A DNA stretch of 64,000 bases from Aphelenchoides besseyi (Eukaryota; Nematoda; Chromadorea; Rhabditida; Aphelenchoididae), in NCBI GenBank assembly GCA_024699855.1, contig JAMPIQ010000001.1, forward strand, positions 9,672,001 through 9,736,000. The letters run 5' to 3'. Under the pieces are notes generated by a model that was not told the origin of the DNA, made no database searches, and saw nothing but the letters and a program-made list of their open reading frames with translations. The position numbers were made by a program, and so were the translations under genes. Positions 1 through 13,114 of the stretch are shown one piece after another. Numbering within the stretch: the first letter of the stretch is position 1; each line of letters begins with the position of its first letter.

Positions 1-3000
1 GTTTATGTTCGGGAAGTCTGCTGAAGAGTATCGACTGTTTTGGTTCTAATTGGCCGACAATACAACTACTCTAGTTTTGAGTCGATTGAGTCTTGGTCGG
101 GAGTTTGTTTCAAGAAGTCGCGAGATTTCTGTCCTTCCAATTTGTTTAATTAGTTGACTATAGTCAAGGGCCTTCCAAATTTATTTCGAACATAACCCTT
201 TTCAGCGTTCTTTCCCGCTTATTGTATGGTCGGGTCTCAATTTCAAAAGCCGAAGTTTGCGACTTCTCGTTTATGAATTCTTCATGAAGAGCCAACGGAT
301 TGTGAATGTCGAGGACCAACTTTCGCTCTATTGTTCTTTCGTCGTTTGTCAGGAGCTGTCGTCAAATTCAAACAGAAAGCACTTTATGGTCAGTAAAATG
401 TTTTTGGTGGTCCATCTAACTGTCAACTTTTTAATCGACCCAATCGCTCATTTCGCCTCCACAAAACTCAGCGGATGAAAAGTCGAGTTCTCAATTTCCG
501 CTCTGATACGTTCCGCTATTGTGACGATTGTGATGCGTTCTGACAACTTCAACGATGGCAATTGGAATGAGCGAAAGTGGTTGAACACGCGCTCATTTCA
601 ACGGCGATTTCCGACGTCGAACGGAACTCATCTGTTTCCTGCCCCAAGCTGGTCGTTATTTCTGATTTCTCCACAACATCGAACTCCAAAACTTTTCCAG
701 TCGATTGATTGATTCGATCAGAGACACGGGACTATTAGGTTGTAAAGTTGCAAGAGCAATCAGGTGATTCAATCGACTGCCGCAAAAACTTCGAGCGCTT
801 TCAGACTTCTTTCTCGTTTATCCAAATGTTCGTTCAAGAATCTGTCGACCACTTCAAATCCGCGAACTTCGCCGTTTATTCAAAATTGTTTGTTTTCATC
901 GCGAATGAGCATCTTCGAGGATGTGCACGGGAACCGAATAAGCAAACGGATCAATTCATTAGCTTTCACGTCCGAGTTGTCTCCGGGATGCCACAGAATA
1001 AACGGAAATCTTCTCGAATCCCCGGAGACCAATACGAAAATTCAATTCGTGACAAGTGACTTCTTTCTGTCGGCTTTTTGTTGGAAGATTCAGGAAATTG
1101 GATGTTTTTCATTTCGCATTTGTGACTTCAGATCACGAATTCGAGTTTCCATCAAACGTCAAAGGTCGACAGTTTGCGTCGACTGGTAATTTTTCTTCTT
1201 CAACCTTTTCGCATGCGTCTTTTTTGCCCACGTTTTGCCGCTCCCCTAGTCAATCAGAAACGGGGCTCGTGGATCGTTGGAAGCAAAAAAATTGGCGCCA
1301 AACGTCCGACGCATCAGCGGAGCGCGGCCGCGTTCGGAGTCCAAAAATGGGATCTTTCCCGCGCGCTTGTTCCCACCTGCGCCTCTTTTGATCGCGCACA
1401 GCACAGGGTGTCCTGACAAGCGACTTGATTTTTGCCATTTCAATGCAGATTCCCGTTCGAACGACTCGCAAAAATCGTCTCCCGATCGAAGTGCGTTTTC
1501 GCTTTCGCGGAGACTGCGATTTTCGATGTTGTTTTGTTTTTCTTTCGCGCTTGAGGTTCGAAGTTGACTTTTTGGCTGCGACGTTCAGCTGATGAGACGT
1601 CTGATCGAGGTCTGACGTCGACTGCTCATTGAACTTCGTTTGACCGATGGCCGCGTTGGCCAAAACGTCTTTTTCGCTCTTCATTTCGCTCTCGATGAAT
1701 TCGCTTTGTGTTTGCTCTTCGACTCGCCAAGCGCAGAGCGATCGAAGCGTTTGGAGTCGTTCGTTTTGCGTCGAAAGTCGCAGCTAAACAAACCGATCGA
1801 ATTGGCCGAAGTCTTTTTTTTCGTTTTTAAGTTGTTTTGAACGCGGTTCCAAAAAATTTTTGACGATACACCAACTTTGCAGTGTGTGGTTTTGCGTTGA
1901 CAATTTCCGCGACGTTTCGTACGTTTTCGCCGCGCTCTTTTGTCCAAGTCGCGGATGACGTTCGTGGGAAATGGGCAAAAAGCGATTGTTGCGATCGGAA
2001 GTCGACGCGATCCTTAACGCTTATCAACCGTTTTGCGTCTGTTTTGACGCGGATTAGTGGGGAACCGCACAAAAACAAGAAGATCAAACGTCTGCGAGAT
2101 CAGTTTTTGATGCAGACGCCAGCGGCTGATTTGTGCGGATAAAAAAGCAAATGGACTGCCGAGTGATTCGAAGTTGAAGGCCCGTGTTGATCCATTAGAA
2201 GCGTAATCGACTTCCGAAGTCTGCGGGCAGTTTGATGTGCACGACGCGGTTTCCCTTCCACTTGTCATCAGCTATGTTGTTGTGATGTTAACCCGAAAGT
2301 TGGCATTTTATTAATTAGTTCGCACAAAGAATGTGTTCTTACACAACAAACGAAAAGGTTGTTGGAAGGACGACGAGAATTCGATTATCAAATTAGCGGG
2401 GCGAAAGTCACGGACCAAGAGCGACTTCAGAGCTTTTCTTTTCTCTTGCGCTCCTTTCAACTGCCTAAAGGGTTTTGATTCGACGAGTTTAAGGAGACTC
2501 TTTGTTTTCCGCTCCGCTGTCGTTTGAAGAGCGAAGTTGATGATTGACGGTTTTGCTTTGTGATATTGAGCCTCGTTATTTTCCAGCCAATTGATCTTCG
2601 TATGTTAATTTCGAGAACCGTTAGGTTTCCCTTCGAAACTTTTTAAGTGAGTGACTTCTGTTGCGCGCACTTAAATGGCCCGCTCACGTTCTTCAGCGTT
2701 CGTGTCGTTTCCTCGTTGCGCAATTTCACGCGCCTCCGGGCGTTTCGTTCGTGTTGGAAACGTGAATTGCGGGCACGAAGCCAAAACCGCGTGTTAATTC
2801 GATTATTTGTGTACATTACGTTTTCTTGCAGATTCTCTTCGTCGTATTCCAATTAGTTGACCGTCGATGATGTTAAGTCCGATGTCCATTTGGTGTCTTA
2901 CGGTAGGCGAATCGAAATTGCGGTGAGCTGCCCGCTTTGCAGTTTCGTTTTCTTGTGGCTGCCAGTTAGACGAGGTGGCATGATGTTGGATTGAGTTTCT

Positions 3001-6000
3001 TCTGTTTAAGTTGTAATGAAGTGTTTGAACCTTTTGGTTATCTTCCTTCTAACCTTTCTTTTGGGGCCGAAGTAACAGAACGCGTTCGGGACTTTTGTTC
3101 GTTTTGTCCATGTGCTTATTTTTGTGTTTGTCGTGTCGATTGACACTTGTTGTTCTTGATCTCTTTGCCGTTCAGTTTCTAACATTTCTCTAATTGAATC
3201 ACTTTCATTTTGTTGTCAAGTACATCGAGTTATTCCACCCAGCAGCTGAGATCCCGAAGTGCGAAGCTTTTGAAATTCATTGGATTTCTTCTCATCAAAT
3301 TTACGTATTTGTATTGTCAACACGAAGTGTCTTAGTAGCCAACTCGGGTTGTCAACGACCAGACCGCACAGTTGTTACCATCGAAGCAATTGAATGGGAT
3401 AAGAAACCAGCGAAGAAGACAAACCGAAGTCCGGAAATGCCGAAGCAGAAAGGCGGTTTTTGTTTGGACTTGGTGCTAATCGGAGACTCTTCAAACAATT
3501 CCGGACGGTCCTTCTGCCAAATGCGCGTTTTCGGATCTAAGAATGAAAACGAAGACGATGGTTGAGAATGTGAGAAGCCGACTGGTCCAGTTGTTTTATT
3601 TGTGAATTACCAAAAACTGACTGTTTCCTATTCATTTATTCGGTCCTTGATGGATCGCTTGGCCGTTTGTTCGAACCTAAAAGGGGCACGTGAGACGGAG
3701 GTTGTTCATCTCATTTGGTTCGTTGGCTTAAATTAAGAAACCTAAACGAAAAGTATTTCCTTTTGTTCATTCTCTTCTCTGACTCTCGCGACTTCCGGTT
3801 TCTAAACAAAACCGCGGGATCTTATTCCGAACTTCTTTTCGGCAGCTGATTTTCAATTCAGACAACCGAGGAGTGGCGTGAGAGTTTAAAACGACTTCTA
3901 TCTTATAAACCATTGGCCTTCGAAACAAACGGCATCATATGGTTTTTCCGGAGTATGAATTGCAACTTATTTGTACGGATGGAGCAGCAAGTCGAAACGT
4001 AAAGTTGAGTCAAATTGTCGGAAACTGGACGTTAAAACGGGAGTCAATTTGTTTGATTGGTCCCAATTTTACGCTTCTACGGCCATTCGAAAGCCAACGG
4101 TTGCCAAGTCGAGGGTCAGTGGTAGACGTATTGTTTTCTTTTGTCGAGAGCGGATACGATCGAATTTCAGCTCCCGCGCTCTCAGCATCCGTCCAGTTTA
4201 CCTGCTCGCATTCGTTTTAACTTCGAATTAAGTTGATTGTTTTACTGGACGGAGTGGTTGGTGTGAACGTTGGTGAACTGACACATTTTCTTTTGTTCTT
4301 CTTCTCATCTTCTATTCGGCCACACGCGCAGGAACCGCAATCATCGTTTTCATCGACGGGTTCCGCTACTCTTCGGACGCGCGTCAGAATCGGTGCTGAT
4401 TTCTCTGCACAATCAGAAGTTGAATTCAACGTAAAGTCAAATGTGGAACTGGAATTGTTGGGGCCAAACGCTTTCGTTGAAACGTGCCAATTTATGATTC
4501 TGTTTCGATATGAAATGGAATTTCCAATCTTTTTCTCATTCATCACATTTTACGAGTTCGCTCGTTTTTGCCAAACCCCACGAATTCTTGTGGTCGCTGT
4601 TGGAGGTCGGCAATTTCGATCGTGGTCCATTGTTAGCTTTTCGAAATGGTTTTCAGTTAAGTTTCTGTTGTAGGACACAGATTTTCGGAGTGCACGTGGG
4701 CATTGATGGCACCCGACACGGAGTATTTGGACCGTGGGCTCTGGTTGTTAAGTTTTTCGCCAAATTTACGATTCGAATGTCCGCTCGGACTCATCCACTT
4801 GTCATGTCACCTTGTCAACAAGTCATCTCTCTACTTCCGTCGGCTATTTCTATCAAAACAAAGCATTTGAGAGTACTTGTGTGATCACGAGTCTTCCATT
4901 CAAACAGGTGGACTGGAAACTCACGTTCCAGTCGCCCACTCGATCGATTTTGATTTATGAGATCAAATCGACTTGCCAGAAGTTGAAGAAATCAGCTGAC
5001 TCAGCAGCTGGGTTGAGAAAGGATCGATAGCTGAAGCTTCTTTGTTCGAAAGTTGAAAAGCAGAAATCGCCGTTTAACGTCTGCTTTGTTTTCGTTGTTT
5101 CATTTGTTGAACTTCCACAAAACGGTGCCAAATGTCCAACAGATGCGAAGGCAACCATGAGCTGGTGTTTAAAAGTCAAAAAGCGCTTGCAAAGACTTTC
5201 ACTGCTCTTTAATAAGTGGTCGAACATTCGCCTCGCCAATCGATCGGTCACGATCAGCGGCGTCAAGTGGCTAAAGACGTCAAAAATTGCTTGAAGTGAT
5301 GATTCGAATTCAAAAATGTTTGGATATTTTCGACGCGCTAAGTCCCTGTTTTCGATACCCAACAGCAAACCGATTGGTTGTAGGCTTCCAAGTCTTTTGA
5401 TTGCCGTTTACTGCACCTTCAATTTTTCGTCGTGCGCACAACTGGCGGGCGGTGCAATTGATTGGCCAGACGGCTATGAAGTTGAGATCGGGGCGCTGCG
5501 AAGTCGAGATCCCTCAGTCGAAAGTTTGGACGCACGAAGAACCAACTGGTGGTGATTGACAAAATCCGCTGCTCCGATCCTCCAGTTCTTAACTTTCGTC
5601 TGTTTCTTCCGAAACAACTTTTCCGCTTGTTCGCTCAATTCCTCACACGATTTCGATTGATCAATCCAATTGCGCAAGTTTACTATCCGAGCTTTGTCTG
5701 ATCGCTCCCCTCATTAATTCTCATTGTCCGGCTTTCACCTCTGACTAACATTTTTGACTACTTTGCTTTCAACAAACGCGTTTTCATTTACCTCGTGTTG
5801 TCCGTGTCGCTGAACTTTTGCCGTGAGTACGTTTGATATGCGGAGGTATTTCGACTTACCGTAACATCTCCGATTCATTTGCTCTTACGTTTGCTGATCT
5901 TTTCGTCCAGATCCAACGGTTCTAAGAGCCGCAACTGCCGATCAACGTGACCATTCGACTGTTCAATCGACGGATTTAGATCTTCGGGTGTGTGCGTTTG

Positions 6001-6446
6001 TTTTTTAATTTCAAACCCAAAATCAACGGGAGTTTTTGCCGTGAGTTGGCGGTTCGTATTTGAAATAATCCACGACTTTTAACAGAACGAAAATCGATCT
6101 ACGGAAAACGTCTGTTTTTTGGGGTGAATAGTTTGCCGAGAAGTTTATTTGCAAATCGAGTGTCATGGCCAACCAATTAACCTCTGTAGCTGCGGATACG
6201 AGTAGTTTCGTTAACGCATCCGTTTTTTGATTTTGCGTTTTAACACCCGATCACCACCGTTTTTAATCGATTGGTTTCTTTTGGGAACTTAAAGTTAACG
6301 AATATCGCGGAAGTAAAATCGATCACTGTTTTGGTCTTAGACCGCTTTGCACCAACAACTGGATACCGTCGATTAACCCGATCGTTCATTTCAGGACTGC
6401 GATCGTTTCGAATTGCTGACATCAAACTTACCGTCCACTCTAATTG
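1..6446. other. Gene-poor region upstream of the SUP-12/RBM24 gene
   Basis: No reading frame here has the codon pattern, splice structure or recognisable domain of a gene. The open frames are short and overlap on both strands. A splice-acceptor-like sequence (tcatttcag) ends at 6394, about 50 bases before the start codon of the next gene, so the right end may be a 5' UTR intron or a trans-splice region. A regulatory or long 5' UTR/intron role for the whole block is inferred only from its position. No tRNA, snRNA or mobile element was recognised. Confidence 0.4.
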
Positions 6447-8029
6447 ATGCTTCCAACAGCCGCTCTGTACAACCAACTGGCTCAAGCCACCGCCTTCAAC
6501 GACCCGGTAACCGCTGCGCTTGTCGCCAACAGCATGCCGGTGGTTAGTCAATCTCAAGATTCGAGTCAATCAACGACTCCAACTGGTTTGTTTCTTGCTT
6601 ACTGTATTCCACTAATTTCATGCTTTAGGATCTCGTGATACGATACTTACGAAGATTTTCGTTGGCGGCCTTCCATATCACACCACCGATATGACATTGC
6701 ACGAGTATTTTAAACAGTTCGGAGAAATCGAAGAAGCTGTTGTCATCACAGACAGACAAACACAAAAAAGTCGAGGATACGGTTTTGTGACAATGAAAGA
6801 CAAAGCAGATGCCGAGAAGGCGTGCAAAGACCCGAATCCGATCATCGATGGACGAAAAGCGAACGTCAATTTGGCGTTTTTGGGCGCCAAACCGCGAAAC
6901 AACGTGAATCTGTCAAGTGAGTTGGACGACCTTCTACTTGCTCCCTTGCTTTGCATCAAACTTAACACAATCAATTCGAAACTTTTCTTTTGCAATTCGA
7001 TTGGATTTGCCGAGCTTTCGTCACTTTTGATTCCACGTGTTTTTGTAAATCTTCTGATAACAAAATGCGAAGATACCGTTCGTTATTGTAGTGAATAATC
7101 GAAATCGTGGGTTGAAATTTGGGACCAAAAAATTTTGTTTGTCGATTTGCGATGAAATTTTTTTGAAGTTGTGTGCCTTTTCAGCGTTGACTACCGGCTT
7201 GGCAGCCCTACCGTTTCAACAGCAATTGGCCGCGTTGATACCCGGACGAATGGGGTGAGTTCGAAGTTTGTTCTTCTTGAAATTCAATTTTGCTGTTAAT
7301 GCAAAGTTACTTGAGAAACAAGCACACTCGTGAGTTTATGTGTTTGGAACACGCTCAAACAGTTTGACGATCATGTGGTGCAATTGAGTTTCTAAGCTGC
7401 AAAATAACCGAAAATACCGAAAAGTCTGCAGATTCGTGAAGTGTATTGTTGAGTAGTTCGTTGAGCAATTTTGTAGTGTAATTGACTTAAAATCCGTGAC
7501 TTCCTGTTTTCTTTAAACCCAAAAAGATTCATATGACAAGCGAAAAAGTCTTCTGAAGTTTACGCTGTTTTCGAAAACTGCGTCGTTAAACTTCAAAGTT
7601 CAATTATCAATCGACATCGATAAACATCTTGATTTCAGAATGCCACAACTCTACTACCCAGCCGCTTCCGTTGCTCCGGCTGCCGGCAATGGTCTTCTGA
7701 ATCCGTTGGCCGCTCAATTGAATCCACAGCTCGCCGCTCTTCAACAACTTCAAGCGGTTTCACAGGCCGTTCAGGCCCAGGCGATTCAACAGCAACCGCA
7801 AACCGCTCAAGCGGCGGCTCTTGCTGCTCAGCAGCAACAAATGGGTGTTGGAAACGGCAACTACTATGCGGCAATTCAAAGTGCACTAGCAGCCCAGCAA
7901 TCGCCACAGAGTGCGGCTGATTTGGCTGCGTTGCAACAGCAGATGGCCGCGCTTGCGAATCAGTCGGCTGCAAACTCGTTTGTTATGCGAAAAGGCAAGG
8001 AAGACAAAACGAAGTTCAGTCCCTACTGA
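6447..8029 (+). CDS. sup-12: SUP-12/RBM24/RBM38-like RNA-binding protein
   Basis: Four coding exons: 6447-6585, 6629-6916, 7185-7254, 7639-8029; phases join and give 295 residues. Exon 2 encodes one RRM with RNP2-like [16 protein letters not shown]1 SRGYGFVTM and the stretch [20 protein letters not shown], which is diagnostic of the RBM24/RBM38/SUP-12 family. In that family the RRM binds GU-rich RNA and controls muscle-specific alternative splicing and mRNA stability in the nucleus or cytoplasm. The rest is low complexity: an Ala/Gln-rich C-terminal half ending in FSPY. The ATG at 6447 is chosen because an in-frame TAA lies just upstream, and an acceptor at 6394 marks a 5' UTR splice or trans-splice site. 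The next gene starts 1.5 kb downstream on the same strand. Identity of the RRM is secure; the muscle role is from family knowledge. Confidence 0.9.
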
Positions 8030-8591
8030 CGGACAAAAATGATTAAAAGGTGAATCTTCAAAGAATTCATTAGTTTTTGTTTGCTTTTTGTTGTGTTTCT
8101 TTTCTGATTCGATCTTCTGCTTCGGTCTTTTGGATTTGCTTCTGATGGTGCAAATGCTTGTCCAATAACCTTCTTTTAAGCGTTGTAAACCAATGTTAGC
8201 TTCATTTCCTACTTACACAACTTTTTTCAACTAACTTCTTGAGCAAATTGAATTGTCTTCTAACCGTTCTATTGTGAGAAATGAACTGATCTGTGTAATT
8301 AAACTTTGTTTGTTTTGTGCGTCTGGTGAGGGCGAATGAAGTCGACAAGTGATTGTAAGAAGGAGCAGTCAAGTCGACTGTCGAAAGTCGTGTTCGAAGG
8401 TCAACGAAGCGGAAAGGTTCCGTTTATTTATCAGCACATGAAAAACTGTCGGCAGTTGATTTTTGTTTGTCGCTCACGAGTTTTGTGTAATTTTTCGCCA
8501 AAAGGGGAATCTGACAACGAACCCAGTGGTTAAGAAAAGATTTCAATTTTCTTCGAATTTCGTTCAATTTGTAACGTTCTTAGGCTGAGAG

Positions 8592-8599
8592 TATAAAAG
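8592..8599 (+). promoter_or_regulatory. TATA box (TATAAAAG)
   Basis: A textbook TATAAAAG lies in the 1.46-kb gap (8030-9492) between the SUP-12-like and glutathione peroxidase genes, about 30 bases before a pyrimidine-rich stretch. It could drive the peroxidase gene through a 5' UTR intron (a CAG/GTGACG donor-like site is at about 8762 and an acceptor at 9490) or an unrecognised transcript. No coding sequence was found in the rest of this gap. Confidence 0.4.
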
Positions 8600-9492
8600 G
8601 AACCTTCGTGCTTTTGACCACTTCGCTGTTTCTGTTTACTTGTGGTTGTTCGACAGGTCTGTTCGAATTAATTCGATTACTTTCAGTTCTACGGGTATCA
8701 ACGATGCGACACGAACCAACAGCTGCCAAGATCTGTGGCTAATTCATGATACAAATGTCCAGGTGACGAACGAAACCATGTGACTGATCGGATGCTCACG
8801 AACTGATTTCTGGTCCTTCAAAAACGTCGTATCGTCTCTTTGTTTAGTCAACATCCCAATTCTTTTGAATCACAGTCGTCTCCTGAACTTTTTAGCCTTC
8901 TCGTCAGATTCCGTTTGACTGATGCATTTCACGTAAACGCCAATTTTGTTCGCATTTTAATCACAATCTTATGAGCATGCTCCTCTTTCGATAAGTCACA
9001 ATTTTGATTGTAAATTTCGTTTTTTCTATCGTTACCACTTAACCGCATTTTCGTTCCTTGTTGTCGTTCGACTTCGGGAGTTCGAATCTGTCGGAGTCAA
9101 CAAGAAGGCGGTTACTCGAATCGATCGAAGCCGACGATCAATCGATTCAAAGTCTTTTGATCGAATCTTTGGCTCGTTTTGATCCCCTTCGTGCCATCTC
9201 GCATTGTTGTTCGGTTTGAGTTGCAATTTCTTTCTCATTCATCCAATCGATAAACTTTTAACGCGATACAAAGAACATTAACAAAAAGAAGGCTATACCA
9301 TAAGCAATAACTAATCTAAGTGTGTTAACGAACGTGCAGCCCGAACTGATCACTTTGTTCGTGGTTGGCGAGAGCGAGTCGTCTTTGGCTCGTGAAACAG
9401 CGGGTCATATGTTTCGACGTGTTCTCGAGAGTTTTGTGAGCAAGTTAAACTGCGCGTTGAAACAATCGAAAGTAATTCGCAGACTTTCAGTC

Positions 9493-10163
9493 ATGCGTTT
9501 TCAAGTGTTTTTGTTTACTGTAGGTGTTCTGAATGCCTTCGGGTTTGCTGTCGACGAGCACAACGAAGATGGCCATGATCATGGTGCCAATTCGTCGATC
9601 TATCAGTTTCAAGCAGTCGACGCTGATGGAAACGTCGTTTCAATGGAAAAATATCGGTACTTGTTTTAGTTGTTTGCGCTTTTAATGAAGGGATTTTAGT
9701 GGAAAGGTCGTGATCTTTGTGAACGTTGCGAGCGACTGCGGGCTGACAACTTTGAATTACGGCGAACTGAAAGAGCTGCTGCAAACTTACAAATCGGAAG
9801 GACTAGAAGTTGCCGCCTTTCCATGCAATCAGTTTCACGGCCAAGTGCGCGTGGAATCGGAATAACGAACTTGTTGTTTAGGAACCCGGATCGGAGAAGC
9901 AAATCAAAGCTTTCATTCAAAAAACCTTCGATTTTGAACCCGATTTGTACGCCAAGGTCGATGTGAACGGTCCGAAGGCTCATCCGATTTTCACTTTTCT
10001 GAAGGAGAAACAACCAGGAACGTTGGTCAATGCGGTTAAATGGAATTTCACAAAATGGATCGTGAATCGCGATGGAGAAGTTATTGCTCGATATGGACCA
10101 CATAGTCCTCCGTCATCAATGATCGCAGATATCGAAATGGCGTTACGCAAAGTCGAGTTGTGA
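9493..10163 (+). CDS. gpx: Secreted cysteine glutathione peroxidase (GPX4-like)
   Basis: Exons 9493-9656, 9700-9844 and 9882-10163 give a protein of about 196 residues. It reduces hydroperoxides with glutathione or thioredoxin. Residues 1-19 look like a signal peptide (hydrophobic [12 protein letters not shown]), so it is probably secreted. The catalytic tetrad is visible: Cys in [10 protein letters not shown] (TGC, not the selenocysteine TGA codon), Gln in PCNQFHGQ, and Trp and Asn in VKWNFTKW. The usual PCNQFGGQ is changed to NQFHGQ. The short monomeric-type length, without the tetramer loop, resembles GPX4. The start was chosen at the ATG preceded by CTTTCAG-TC, a likely trans-splice acceptor; an upstream in-frame ATG at 9322 would bury the signal peptide. 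An AATAAA lies at 10225-10230. Confidence 0.9.
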
Positions 10164-10673
10164 TTGACATTCAAATACCTCAATCAAACTTCTTATCTTT
10201 TTATTGTTTCTATTAGTCTATACCAATAAATGAACTTGAATTTTGGCTATGAGTATTCTCGACATAACTTCAATTTTGTTCATCATCAGTTAGAGTTCCG
10301 ATTCAAAGTTCTAGGCTTGTGATAAGTTATGTTTCTGATGAGAATATTATTCAGGTAGATGTGTAACGCACATCAAAGTCAACTCTTTAAGATACTAAAG
10401 AAATTCCATTGACTGTCAGAAATCTTAATGCAGCTGAAAACCGTTGTGCAAGTTAAGTGCCAGAGCAAGACCTTTCAATTAGTATTTAGGCTTTTATTTT
10501 TCAAGAACTACCATAACACATCGATTATCCCTTAGTATTAACCGAGAGTTATCAACTCTCCGTGTGAAGATCGCGTTCTTGTTCTCGTAACGAAAGTAAT
10601 CTGCTCGTTCGTTGGCCACTTGTTTCACTTGTGAACAGCCGTTGAAGATCTTCATCTCATTAGCGAGTTTTCA
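10164..10673. other. Intergenic spacer, GPX 3' region to AsnRS
   Basis: Holds the polyadenylation signal AATAAA at 10225-10230 for the peroxidase gene. Nothing else was recognised; the region is AT-rich without coding frames. Confidence 0.6.
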
Positions 10674-12337
10674 ATGTCTTTTTATTCTCTAAATCGCCAT
10701 ATTTTTCGATGTTCAGTTCTTCGAAATCTAGTGAACGGACAACGACGATTCTCGGCCGCTCAAACGGAACAGAAATCAGAAAACTCGGAGGTTGAAATTC
10801 AAGTTCGTTTTTCTTTTTATCATAACATCCAAGATAGTTTTTTAGGGTTGGATTAAGAAACTTCATCATAAGGGCGCAATTTCTTTTGTCCATTTGAGTA
10901 CTGATGCTGCAGCTCCGACTGTTCAGATCGTCGTGCCGCGGAAAGTCTATGATGCAAAACGTCAGATGGAAAGCACTTCGGTGATTGGAAGTGCGATTCG
11001 AGTTTCCGGCAGTTGGGTCGACTCTCCGGGTGCCAAACAAGATCGTGAAATCTTAGCGACGTCGCTAACGGTCATTACACCCGGAGGTGCGAGTTCAATC
11101 TATGTAATTCGAATGGCTTCTACGTTTATTGTTCTTTGTCTTTTTAGCCAGTTCGTGGTGATTTTCGAACAATCCGAGAGTCGCCGCATCTGCGTTCCAG
11201 AAATCCTGCTTTCTCTGCGATTCTTCAGGCACGTTCACAACTTAACTTCGCAACTCATCGTTTCTTTCAAGTAAGCGAACGATTTCACTTTTCGTTTCTT
11301 TTGGCGATTTAGAATCGAAAGTTCCATCAGATCGACACTCCACTTATGTCAATGAACGACTGTGAAGGAGCGGGCGAAACGTTTGTTGTGAATGCGACTA
11401 GCGATTCCGATTATTTTGGCTCGGATTCCGTCTATCTGCCCGTTTCAGCGCAGTTGCATTTAGAAGCAATTGCAATGTTTGTTTTTGAGTTGTTCTTCTT
11501 CACGATCAACACTTTAGAGCGCTTCCAAACGTTTACACCCTAAGCCCCGCCTTCCGAGCCGAAAAATCCAAAAGTCGACATCACATCGCCGAGTTTCGGA
11601 TGTTAGAGGTTGAATGTGCGTTCGTTGAGTCGTTGGATAAGATTTGCGATATTGCTGAGTCATATGTGAAGGAAATGATTCGACTAACACAAACCGAATG
11701 GCCACAAACCACACGGCGATTGAATGAACTGATGGACATTTCGAAAGAAGAAAGAGACAACTGGGTATGTTTTCCAAACAACTTCAGTTCATGGAGAGTT
11801 ACAGATCAATGAAGTTGATTTGAATCAACCGTTTCCACGCATTTCGTACGCTGAAGCGCGTGAAATTGTTCAGAATGTTGAAGGACCAAAATCTGAAAGG
11901 CAACTCGGATTCAACAAACGACAAGAACTCTATCTCGTTGAACATTTTGGTAATCTACCAGTTTTTGTTCAACGGTTTCCTTCATCAATTAAACCGTTTT
12001 ATATGCGACGAAATGAATGCGATGAGGTGAGTGGTCATTGAAGACATCTACTGTGGTATATTGTCAGGCCGAGTGTTTTGATTTGTTATGTCCGGGAGTT
12101 GGCGAGTTGGCGGGCGGAAGTGTTCGAGAATGGGATCTGAAGAGATTAAGACAAACACCAAGAATCGATGAGACGATATCGGGACTTGATTGGTACTTTG
12201 AGTTGCGAGAATCCGGTTATGCACGTTCGTCGGGTTTTGGACTCGGAATGGAGCGGTTAACACAGTTCCTATTCGGAATTCCCAACATCAAAGATACGAT
12301 TCCGTTTCCTCGTTGGTACAAACATTGTCCATGTTAA
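10674..12337 (+). CDS. nars-2: Mitochondrial asparaginyl-tRNA synthetase (NARS2 type)
   Basis: Seven exons: 10674-10802, 10846-11086, 11152-11270, 11313-11476, 11518-11764, 11805-12026, 12068-12337; all phases join, giving 463 residues (human NARS2 is of similar size). It charges tRNA-Asn. The N-terminus is Arg/Ser-rich without acids ([18 protein letters not shown]), fitting a mitochondrial presequence. Then come the OB-fold anticodon-binding domain ([17 protein letters not shown]), class II motif 2 region ([12 protein letters not shown]) and motif 3 ([15 protein letters not shown]), followed by the AsnRS-typical [10 protein letters not shown] end. [10 protein letters not shown] and [12 protein letters not shown] are also standard family blocks. 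The junction into exon 3 uses the acceptor CCAG ending at 11151; the TAG six bases earlier would break the frame. It lies upstream of POP5 on the same strand with 135 bases between them. Confidence 0.93.
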
Positions 12338-12472
12338 GAACTAGATTGTTAGTTGTTTGTTTGAATAAAACTGTTGTTTATGTTTTGTTGTTGCCGCCAA
12401 AAGTTGGAAGTTTCTAAATCATATATTTGCCTTAAGCTTTGCGATCTCATAGGCTGATATAGTTTTGAGAAG

Positions 12473-13057
12473 ATGGTCAAACTGAAACATCGGTAGGCTG
12501 TTGATTATCTTCAACGTACACTCTTGTAATTTAGTTACCTGCTTGTTGAAGTGATGTTCGGAGCAACTGGGAACTCAAGTACAAGTTGTAGTGATACGGA
12601 AATCTTTCACGCTATCATGAACAAAGTCGCCTTACTACACGGAGATTACGGATGGGCGGCAGTTCGATCGTCTTTTCAGGTGAAAGTTTGTGATGCGGGA
12701 ATGTGCGTTACGATTCTACGAGTTGCCGCTGGAGCAGTCGACACGATCACTTCCACTTTGCCGTTTGTTCTGTCTATTGGCTCATCGGATGCGATTCTTC
12801 GATTATTGCACGAAGGTAAACATCTGACTAAACTTTTATTTCATTCAATTGTTTCAGGAAGTTCGATGCGAACAGTCGAGAAGCATCTGATCACTCACAA
12901 TCTTCGTGCTATGTACGCGCAATTAAGACGCAATCCAACTCCAGGTATTTGTGTATCATAGTTGATCTTCTTATCGTTCATTTCAGTTGAAAAGAGCGCT
13001 CTTCGAAAAGCGATTTCACGAGTAACGGGAACAAACGTTGCGCATCTACGGTTGTGA
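12473..13057 (+). CDS. pop-5: Ribonuclease P/MRP protein subunit POP5
   Basis: Exons 12473-12492, 12535-12815, 12858-12944 and 12987-13057 give 152 residues. POP5 is a protein subunit shared by nuclear RNase P and RNase MRP, acting in tRNA 5' processing and pre-rRNA cleavage. The N-terminus MVKLKHRYLLVEV matches the highly conserved POP5 start (human MVRFKHRYLLCEL). The core HGDYGWAA, a basic and hydrophobic alternation, and SSMRTVEKHLITHNLRAM correspond to the conserved central and GTIRTCQKFLIQYNRR segments. The very short first exon (20 bases) is required to supply the conserved start. The acidic C-terminal tail of vertebrate POP5 is absent. AATAAA lies near 13088. It starts 135 bases after the AsnRS gene, so co-transcription is possible but unproven. 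Confidence 0.9.
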
Positions 13058-13114
13058 ATTATGCATTCCACGGGTGTTGTTTACTTGAATAAACGTTTGT
13101 TATTGAAGACTGAA

